Shown: in pieces, positions 58,217-64,000 of the stretch
Layout of the letters: the number at the start of each line of letters is the position of its first letter
Position numbering within the stretch: position 1 is the stretch's first letter
Source of the DNA: Microbacterium sp. LWH11-1.2
Lineage (GTDB): Bacteria > Actinomycetota > Actinomycetes > Actinomycetales > Microbacteriaceae
Direction: 5' to 3'
Assembly: GCF_038397745.1 (NCBI RefSeq)
Contig: NZ_CP151636.1
Location: 744,001 to 808,000, forward strand
Length of the DNA: 64,000 bases
The notes under the pieces: model-generated
Database searches by the model: none
Told to the model about the DNA's origin: nothing
Seen by the model: the letters and a program-made list of their open reading frames with translations, nothing else
Position numbers and translations under genes: made by a program

Positions 58217-58740
58217 CACGAGCCCTCCGCGGCGACGGCACGCCTGGTCGACGCGAGCCATTGCAGCTCGGCCTCACCCTGCCGGATACCCGCGTCGAGA
58301 GTCGCCATCCGAAGCACGGCACCGAGATCTCCGCTCGCCGAGGGAAGAGCGCGCAGCTGTTCCAGCCCTTCGCGGATCGCGGCCTCGCGCTCGTCGAGCA
58401 GGGCGAGGATGCCGTCGACGCCGAGCGATGCGGCGAAGAACAGCCGTGCGAGGAAGGGCTCCTTCGGCTGCAGATCCTCGAGCGGCGAGCCGAGCCATGC
58501 CTCGAGCTCGTGCCGTCCGGCATCCGTCAGAGAATGCACCCGACGGTCGGGCCTCCCCTGCTGCGGGATCGTCTCGGTCGCGATGGCCCCGTCGGTCTCG
58601 AGGCGGTCGAGCGTGCGGTAGATCTGCGACTGATCGGCATGCCAGAAATGGGCGACCGATCGCTCGAACGCGCGACCGAGGTCGTACCCGCTCTGCGGGG
58701 CCACGTCGAGGAGGCCGAGGATCGCGTGTCGGAGCTGCAT
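58216..58740 (-). CDS. PadR-family regulator
   Basis: The 174-residue regulator has the PadR winged helix at the N-terminus (LRHAILGLLDVAPQSGYDLG, WHADQSQIYRTLDRLETDGAI, GRPDRRVHSLTDAGRHELEA) and the C-terminal Vir_act_alpha_C-type helical region. The start ATG 58740 is chosen from the family consensus. The direct repeat ATATAGGAC (58745-58753 and 58761-58769) touches the start and is a likely operator. The stop overlaps the hydrolase start. Confidence 0.9.
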   Translation of the reverse strand: MQLRHAILGLLDVAPQSGYDLGRAFERSVAHFWHADQSQIYRTLDRLETDGAIATETIPQQGRPDRRVHSLTDAGRHELEAWLGSPLEDLQPKEPFLARLFFAASLGVDGILALLDEREAAIREGLEQLRALPSASGDLGAVLRMATLDAGIRQGEAELQWLASTRRAVAAEGS

Positions 58741-58744
58741 GACG

Positions 58745-58769
58745 ATATAGGACCACACATATATAGGAC
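58745..58769. promoter_or_regulatory. Direct-repeat operator of the PadR-hydrolase operon
   Basis: ATATAGGAC is repeated with a 16-bp period immediately upstream of the PadR start, in an AT-rich stretch. Confidence 0.55.
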
Positions 58770-58816
58770 TGCGCAAGTATGTTCGTGCGCCGACGATTCA
58801 GTCTCGACGTCGGGCT

Positions 58817-59308
58817 TCACGCCGACGCCTCCTGCTCGACCAGCTCCGCGAGCGCGGCGGTGACAGAACCCCAACCGTCGAAGAAGCCCAGCTCCTCGTG
58901 GTGCGCACGCGCCGCGGGGGTGCCGTGCCGCACGATGACGCGGTAGTCCGTGCCCTCGGGGTGGTCATCGAGGATGATCTCCGCGGTCATGGCGACCGGC
59001 TCCGGGTCGGCAGGGCGCCAAGCGCTCGTCACCGCATTGGTGAACACGAGCCGGCGTCCTTCCTCCACGACGAGGAAGATCGAGTCGACGTGCGGCACGA
59101 ACTCCTCCCCGTCCTCACTCATCCGCGTGACGAACCCGCCGCCCGGGGTGACGTCGAGTCGGTCGACCCGGGTGACCATGGGGGCCGGGATCCACCACTT
59201 CTCGAGCCGCGCGGGCTCCGTCCACGCTCGCCACACGTCGGACGGCGATGCGCGGATCACACGCTGCAGGCTGAGATCGTGCTCGGGGTCGATGGTCACG
59301 TCGGTCAT
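58817..59308 (-). CDS. SRPBCC (AHSA1-type) protein
   Basis: The 163-residue START-like protein reads LQRVIRASPSDVWRAWTEPARL, EKWWIPAPM, DVTPGGGFVTRM and a C-terminal helix FFDGWGSVTAALAELVEQE. AHSA1-type proteins form a ligand cavity and are commonly co-transcribed with ArsR regulators, as here (ATGA overlap at 59305-59308). The ligand is unknown. Confidence 0.9.
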   Translation of the reverse strand: MTDVTIDPEHDLSLQRVIRASPSDVWRAWTEPARLEKWWIPAPMVTRVDRLDVTPGGGFVTRMSEDGEEFVPHVDSIFLVVEEGRRLVFTNAVTSAWRPADPEPVAMTAEIILDDHPEGTDYRVIVRHGTPAARAHHEELGFFDGWGSVTAALAELVEQEASA

Positions 59309-59640
59309 GATGTCTCCTGAGGATCGGTGAGGAAGTTCTCGAGGCGGTCGGTGCGCTCTTCCCAGAGGCTCCGCTGCTCGGCGAGCCAGTCGTCGACGAC
59401 TGCCAGCCGCTCGCGGTTGAGCGTGCAGGTGCGCACCCTCCCCGACTTGGCCGTGCGGATGAGCCCGCTCGCCTCGAGCGCCCGCACGTGCTTCATGAAC
59501 GACGGCAGGGTGATGGGGAACGGACGCGCCAGGTCTCCGACGCTCACCGGCCCACGCCCGAGACGCCGAACGACCTCTCGTCGGGTCGGGTCCGCGAGGG
59601 CGAGGAACACCTCGTCCAGAGGCTGCGAATGGTTAGCCAT
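59305..59640 (-). CDS. ArsR-family regulator paired with SRPBCC protein
   Basis: The 111-residue winged-helix protein contains EVFLALADPTRREVVRRLGR, PITLPSFMKHVRALEASGLI and a C-terminal W-rich helix (LAEQRSLWEERTDRLENF). This is the non-metal ArsR type usually found with AHSA1 proteins. It is first of the two-gene operon, and its stop lies in the SRPBCC start. Confidence 0.9.
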   Translation of the reverse strand: MANHSQPLDEVFLALADPTRREVVRRLGRGPVSVGDLARPFPITLPSFMKHVRALEASGLIRTAKSGRVRTCTLNRERLAVVDDWLAEQRSLWEERTDRLENFLTDPQETS

Positions 59641-59677
59641 GCGGAACAGTATTACGGAAACTATGCCTCAAGGCAAA

Positions 59678-60409
59678 CTATTTGTCCGAGCGCACCGGCA
59701 TCCGCCCCACGGCGGCGCGCACCATGGCGGCGTTGGTCGAGGCCGGCATCCCGTCGGGGAGCGTCAGCACGTCTTCGAGACCGATCCGCGTATCCAGACC
59801 CAGTTCGACGGCGAGGTCGAAGGCCGCCCAGGCGGAATCCTCCTCGCCGTGCAGGAGGATCGGGATGCCCGGCTCCTCGGCGGTCACGTGGGCGATCAAT
59901 CCCTCGGCGTGGCCGCGCACGACGTCGGCCGCCTCGTCGGGCAGCTCGATCAGCACGCGCAGGCAGTCGCCGCGCACGGGCGAGCGCCGCCACGCCGCAA
60001 GTCCCGACGAATCCCAGACCCCCGCCTCGACGCCGACGCCGCGGCTGAGCAGCAGCGCGGCCACGTCGTCGGCGCCCGCCTCATGCCAGTTCACCGAGGC
60101 GAAGTCGGGGAGCTCGGTCCATCCGGCGATCGCCGCGAGCCGGAGCTCGACGTCGGGCTCGGCCCATGCGCCTGTCGTCACGCCCACGGGGACACCGGTG
60201 CACGCCGCCCGCACCGCGCGGAGCCATTGCGCGACATCGCCGGCCTCGAGGCTGTCGCGACCTCGTTCATTCTTCGGGTGCACGTGGATGGCACCGGCTC
60301 CTGCGGCCACCGCCTGCGCCGCATCACCTGCCACGACGCTCGCGTCGGTGCTCAACCACGGATGCTGAGCCACATCTCGCGCGCCGTTGACGCATGCCTG
60401 CAGCAGCAT
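59678..60409 (-). CDS. BKACE-family (DUF849) beta-keto acid cleavage enzyme
   Basis: The 243-residue TIM-barrel protein starts LLQACVNGARDVAQHPWLST and shows the zinc-binding AIHVHPKNERG, VGVTTGAW, SVNWHEAGAD and LLHGEEDSAWA. BKACE enzymes condense a beta-keto acid with acetyl-CoA to yield acetoacetate and a CoA ester. The substrate varies and is not predictable here. It is shorter than most members, which have about 270-310 residues. ATG 60409 is preferred. Confidence 0.82.
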   Translation of the reverse strand: MLLQACVNGARDVAQHPWLSTDASVVAGDAAQAVAAGAGAIHVHPKNERGRDSLEAGDVAQWLRAVRAACTGVPVGVTTGAWAEPDVELRLAAIAGWTELPDFASVNWHEAGADDVAALLLSRGVGVEAGVWDSSGLAAWRRSPVRGDCLRVLIELPDEAADVVRGHAEGLIAHVTAEEPGIPILLHGEEDSAWAAFDLAVELGLDTRIGLEDVLTLPDGMPASTNAAMVRAAVGRMPVRSDK

Positions 60410-60454
60410 CCGTCGGCCGGGACGGTCATCGACATGCGCCTCGGGCAGCACCCG

Positions 60455-60682
60455 TCAGCCGATCAGGTCGCGCGGGTGGACGGCATGGACGCCGCTGTCG
60501 GGAGAGGGTCCCTCTTCGGTGCGCACGGTGTGCGTGACCTGACGCGCGACGGCCGCACCCCGCCCGACCTTGATGGCCTCGGCCTCGGTCAGGAAGCTCG
60601 CACCCAAGGTGCGCGACTCCCCCTCGATGCGGTTGAACCAGATCCCGTCGCGCCGAAATGTCTCGATGTCGCCTGCGGCCAT
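60455..60682 (-). CDS. DUF2188-like small protein
   Basis: The 75-residue protein reads DIETFRRDGIWFNRIEGESR, FLTEAEAIKVGRGAAVARQV and HTVRTEEGPS, matching the DUF2188 layout (W-x-V, then T-x-x-A-x-x-x-G-R-x-x-A). ATG 60682 has AGAAGGGA at proper spacing. ATG 60703 is a less likely start. The role is unknown. Confidence 0.75.
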   Translation of the reverse strand: MAAGDIETFRRDGIWFNRIEGESRTLGASFLTEAEAIKVGRGAAVARQVTHTVRTEEGPSPDSGVHAVHPRDLIG

Positions 60683-60761
60683 GCCGTATCCCTTCTCTCG
60701 CATTCCTTTCTACGATGCGGCGCCGACATGCGAGAGCCCCTTGACAGAGAAATCTGCCTCG

Positions 60762-61952
60762 TCAGAGCGCGCGAGTCTCCAGCGCTTCGCGCATGGCGGA
60801 GAACGCCTCGGCGAGGATCGGGCGGGGCGTCGCGAACACCACCCGCACGAAGCCTTCGTATCCGTGGCCGAGCAGACGGCCCTCGGTGAGCACGACCCCG
60901 GCCTGCTCGCGGAAGAACGCCGCGGGCGGGCCCTCGATGTCGAGCGCGCGCGTGTCGATCCAACCGATGTATGTCGCTTCGGGGATGCGATACACGGCGC
61001 CGGGAAGGCGCGTCGCCACGAGGTCGCCGAGAACGCGACGCGATCCGTCGAGGTAGTCGACGACGTCCGTCAGCCAGGGGCGACCGTGTCGGTAGGCGGC
61101 CGTCGACGCGACGACGCCGAGGGTCGCTGCACCGTGCTGCACCGCGAACCCGAACTGCCGGTAGCGCTCCTGGTCGGCGTCGTTCGAGGTGATCAGCTGC
61201 GCGGTCTTGAGACCGGGGATGTTCCAGGCCTTCGAGGCGCTCGTGCCGGTCACGGTATGCGCGGCGGTCGCCTCCGACACCGAGGCGTAGGGGACGAACG
61301 GCCTGGCGTCGTAGCGCAGCGGGGCGTGGATCTCGTCGGCGAACACACGGCCGCCGTGCCGCTCCACGATCTCGGCGATCGCCTCGAGCTCGGCCCGATC
61401 GGCGATCGTGCCGGTGGGGTTGTGCGGGTTGCACAGCACGAGCGTGCGGGCGCCGGCGGCGAAGGCCTCGTCGATGCGCTGCAGGTCGTGCCGCCACCGT
61501 CCGTCGACCTCCACACCGGGAACCTCGATGACCGGATGCCCGATCGCCGGAAGATATGTCAGGAACGGCATGTAGGCCGGCGTCGGCACGATCACGGCCG
61601 ATCCGGCGGGGGCGTACTCCTGCACCGCGACGCCGAGAACAGCCATCACGTCGGAGACCGGATGCACGCGCTCCGGGTCGACGGCCCAGTCGTACTCCTC
61701 GCGCATCCAGTCGGCCGTCGCCACTCCGAGGTCCGCGGCCAGCGGCGGCGACAGGTACCCCAGGTTCTCCTCGTCGATCGCCCGATGCATCGCCTCCGCG
61801 ATCTCGGGAGCGACGCCGAAGTCCATCTCGGCCACCCACGCGCCGATCCGGCCCGGATGAAGGCTCCACTTGCGGCTGTGCGGCCGGTCGAGGTGCAGGC
61901 GCGTGCGCGCGTCGAACGGGTGCGACGGGAGGGGCGGACAGTCCTCGCTCAT
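60762..61952 (-). CDS. MalY/PatB-type PLP aminotransferase or cystathionine beta-lyase
   Basis: The 396-residue fold-type I PLP enzyme shows WVAEMDFGVAPEIAEAM, LCNPHNPTGTIADRAEL, FADEIHAPLRYDARPFVPYA and the PLP Lys in TGTSASKAWNIPGLK. MalY/PatB proteins cleave C-S bonds of cystathionine or cysteine conjugates, and some act on other amino acids. GGGGCAG precedes ATG 61952. Longer starts are weaker. Confidence 0.9.
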   Translation of the reverse strand: MSEDCPPLPSHPFDARTRLHLDRPHSRKWSLHPGRIGAWVAEMDFGVAPEIAEAMHRAIDEENLGYLSPPLAADLGVATADWMREEYDWAVDPERVHPVSDVMAVLGVAVQEYAPAGSAVIVPTPAYMPFLTYLPAIGHPVIEVPGVEVDGRWRHDLQRIDEAFAAGARTLVLCNPHNPTGTIADRAELEAIAEIVERHGGRVFADEIHAPLRYDARPFVPYASVSEATAAHTVTGTSASKAWNIPGLKTAQLITSNDADQERYRQFGFAVQHGAATLGVVASTAAYRHGRPWLTDVVDYLDGSRRVLGDLVATRLPGAVYRIPEATYIGWIDTRALDIEGPPAAFFREQAGVVLTEGRLLGHGYEGFVRVVFATPRPILAEAFSAMREALETRAL

Positions 61953-62034
61953 CTGCCCCAACATACGGACGATCCCGCCCCGACGCATGCCGCGTTTCCG
62001 TGCATGACGGCTCCGCGAGCCGACCCCGCGCCGT

Positions 62035-63099
62035 TCAACTGCCCTTGCCGGACTCCGCCCGGCGGCTGCCTGCTTCGAGCACGTCGCCGGCCGGGAGCTC
62101 CTGGTGCCCGCCGAACTGCAGTCGCATGGCCGACAGCACCTGGTTGGCGAAGCGGTCCTCGTCGCGCGACGCGAAGCGCTCGAAGAGGGATGCCGCGAGC
62201 ACGGGGACCGGAACGCCCACGTCGACCGCTGCCTTGACCGTCCATCGCCCCTCTCCGGAGTCCGACACGCGCCCGGCGAGGCCGTCGAGCGTCGGGTTCT
62301 GGTTCAGCGCCGCCGCCGTCAGGTCGAGCAGCCACGACGACACCACGGATCCGCGACGCCAGAGCTCGGAGACCTTCGCGGTGTCGATCGGGAACTGGTA
62401 GAACTCGGGCTCCTCGAGCGGGGCGATCTCGGCGGAATGCTGAGCCTCGCGGATGCCGGCATCCGCGTTCTCGAGGAGATTGAGCCCCTCGGCGAGCGCG
62501 GCCATGATCCCGTACTCGATGCCGTTGTGCACCATCTTCACGAAGTGCCCGGCCCCCGAGGGGCCGCAGTGCAGGAAGCCCTGCTCCTCCGGAGCGAACT
62601 CGCCGGTGCGGCCGGGCGTGCGCTCGATCTCACCCGGACCCGGCGCGATCGTGCGGAAGATCGGCTCGAGGCGCTGCACCGCGGCATCCGGCCCGCCGAC
62701 CATCAGGCAGTAGCCGCGCTCCAGCCCGAAGACGCCGCCGCTGGTGCCGACGTCGATGTAGTCGATGCCGCTCTCGCGGAACGCGGCCGCGCGACGCACG
62801 TCGTCGCGGTAGTTCGAGTTGCCGCCGTCGATGAGGGCGTCGCCGGGTTCGAGCACCGCGGCCACCTCGTCGGCCACCTGGCCGGTGAGCGAGGCGGGCA
62901 CCATCATCCAGACGGCACGCGGCACCTGCAGCTTCGACACCAGGTCGGGGATGCTGTCGGCGCCGACGGCCCCCTCGGCGACCAGCGCCTGCACGGCATC
63001 CGCGTTCACGTCGTAGACGACGCAGTCGTGGCCTGCGCGCATCAGCCTGCGAACGATGTTCGCACCCATCCGTCCGAGTCCGATCATCGCCAGCTGCAT
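62035..63099 (-). CDS. gnd: 6-phosphogluconate dehydrogenase, short (YqeC/Gnd) type
   Basis: The 354-residue enzyme oxidatively decarboxylates 6-phosphogluconate to ribulose 5-phosphate. It shows the NAD(P)-binding [33 protein letters not shown], the catalytic [19 protein letters not shown], and the Lys/Asn in [14 protein letters not shown]. At about 350 residues it belongs to the short, often NAD-preferring group, not the 470-residue type. GGAGGGG precedes ATG 63099. Confidence 0.92.
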   Translation of the reverse strand: MQLAMIGLGRMGANIVRRLMRAGHDCVVYDVNADAVQALVAEGAVGADSIPDLVSKLQVPRAVWMMVPASLTGQVADEVAAVLEPGDALIDGGNSNYRDDVRRAAAFRESGIDYIDVGTSGGVFGLERGYCLMVGGPDAAVQRLEPIFRTIAPGPGEIERTPGRTGEFAPEEQGFLHCGPSGAGHFVKMVHNGIEYGIMAALAEGLNLLENADAGIREAQHSAEIAPLEEPEFYQFPIDTAKVSELWRRGSVVSSWLLDLTAAALNQNPTLDGLAGRVSDSGEGRWTVKAAVDVGVPVPVLAASLFERFASRDEDRFANQVLSAMRLQFGGHQELPAGDVLEAGSRRAESGKGS

Positions 63100-63302
63100 G
63101 GGATTCCCCTCCGAGTACGTGTGCGATCGTCGGCGCGCCATGCGCGCCTGGTGGCGATGCTACGCCTCCGCGGTGTCGGCATCCGGTCGGGATCGGCTCT
63201 CACCCACTGTTTTCGCGGCGCGTCAAGGCAGGAGATGCCCAGGATGGCGCGGGATACTGTCAGTGGAATACAAGACCCGGATGCCGGAACGAGGAGTGCG
63301 TG

Positions 63303-64000
63303 ATGACGCTGGAGGTTCTCTCTCCTTCGTCCGCCCTGCTCGACGGACGCTATGTCCTGCAGGATCGGGTCGGACAGGGCGGCACTGCCACCGTCTATCG
63401 CGCCGAGGACACCTACGTCGGACGGACCGTCGCGATCAAGATGCTCCACCGTGGCGAGGGTGCGCTGCGCAACGCCGATCGCGCGCGGACCGAGGAGGCC
63501 CTTCTCGCCTCGCTGAGCCACCCCTCTCTCGTCGCGCTGTTCGACGCGCAGCTGCGGCGACGGCGTCCGCAGTACCTGGTCATGGAGTTCGTGGACGGTC
63601 CGACCCTCGCCGAACGCATGGCTGCGGGACCGGTGCCCGCCCGCCAGCTCGCGCACCTGACGCGCGATCTCGCCGAGGGCCTGGCCGCGGTGCACGCCGC
63701 CGGCATCGTCCACCGCGACGTGAAGCCCTCGAACGTGCTCCTCGCGCCCCGTCGCACCCGCCGCGGAGGACAGTGGGCCGCGAAGCTCGCCGACTTCGGC
63801 ATCGCCTGCGAGCTCGACGATGCGCGGATGACCTCGTCGGGACACGTGCTCGGCACACTCACCTACATGGCGCCGGAGCAGCTGCGCGATGCCGACCCCG
63901 GCACCGCGGTCGACATCTTCGCCCTCGGGCTCGTCATGCTCGAAGCTCTCACCGGTGAGGCCGGATACGCCGCGCTCGGGACGGGCCGCGTCGCCGCGAT
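63303..64000 (+). CDS. PknB-type Ser/Thr protein kinase, 3' end outside window
   Basis: The visible 232 codons encode a Hanks-type kinase domain: GQGGTATVYRAEDTYVGRTV (Gly loop), AIKMLHRGE (Lys), the Glu helix, MEFVDGPTLAERM, IVHRDVKPSNVLLAP, KLADFGIACEL and GTLTYMAPEQLRD. All catalytic residues are present. GAGGAG precedes ATG 63303. Actinobacterial relatives often continue into a membrane helix and sensor domains, which cannot be seen here. Confidence 0.93.
   Translation, partial: MTLEVLSPSSALLDGRYVLQDRVGQGGTATVYRAEDTYVGRTVAIKMLHRGEGALRNADRARTEEALLASLSHPSLVALFDAQLRRRRPQYLVMEFVDGPTLAERMAAGPVPARQLAHLTRDLAEGLAAVHAAGIVHRDVKPSNVLLAPRRTRRGGQWAAKLADFGIACELDDARMTSSGHVLGTLTYMAPEQLRDADPGTAVDIFALGLVMLEALTGEAGYAALGTGRVAA

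Overview
The window is high-GC actinobacterial chromosome. Gene content and style point to Microbacteriaceae, most likely Microbacterium. It is dense with very short overlaps (ATGA, TGATG, GTGA), and the octamer GGATGCCG/CGGCATCC recurs throughout. It carries many small TetR/MarR/ArsR/PadR/MerR regulons, and a family of short palindromic repeats built on GGTCGTTGAGCGAGCGAAGCGAGACGAAACG lies between genes. No rRNA, tRNA, CRISPR array, integrase or transposase was recognised. The organism assignment is an inference from these traits.

Layout. 1-8.7 kb: an ABC1/UbiB-type kinase (cut by the window edge), a PadR regulator, methionine aminopeptidase, an Xre regulator, a decayed PIN toxin, an ArsR/MFS divergent pair, a 200-bp tandem duplication with long hairpins, a TetR/DHA2-exporter unit and a DUF2975-Xre pair. 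8.8-11.8 kb: a translationally coupled pantothenate operon (DUF2520 protein, panC, panD, panB). 12-28.3 kb: ordinary accessory metabolism and membrane proteins, including two distant copies of an unrecognised 279-residue protein, a leaderless MarR gene facing an oxidoreductase across twin perfect palindromes, and a SulP transporter preceded by a broken copy of its own 5' end.

28.8-45 kb is a defence island. It holds (i) a two-gene operon of a NYN-domain nuclease and a NACHT NTPase, (ii) a two-gene operon of a DUF262 (GmrS-like) protein and a soluble GGDEF nucleotide cyclase, and (iii) a five-gene operon of a DUF262-HNH protein, two different HsdM subunits, one HsdS and one HsdR, every junction overlapping. 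Decayed coding remnants lie between (i) and (ii). A RelA/SpoT-domain protein with a probable LOTUS-like domain (48.1-49.6 kb) may be a further defence or stress element.

45-64 kb returns to chromosome-like content: MerR/DUF4188 with a large dyad, a TPP-riboswitch-controlled MFS transporter flanked by a full and a truncated DUF4188 gene, a chloramphenicol-type MFS exporter with a structured leader, a serine beta-lactamase-like lipoprotein, TetR/SDR, VOC, hemerythrin, PadR/hydrolase, ArsR/SRPBCC, BKACE, a MalY-type lyase, a short 6-phosphogluconate dehydrogenase, and the start of a PknB-type kinase at the right edge.

The best candidates for undescribed biology are the NYN-NACHT operon, the DUF262-GGDEF operon and the double-HsdM type I system headed by a GmrSD-like nuclease. 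A second theme is partial local gene duplication: a 3' end of an exporter, a 5' end of sulP and a 3' end of a DUF4188 gene.
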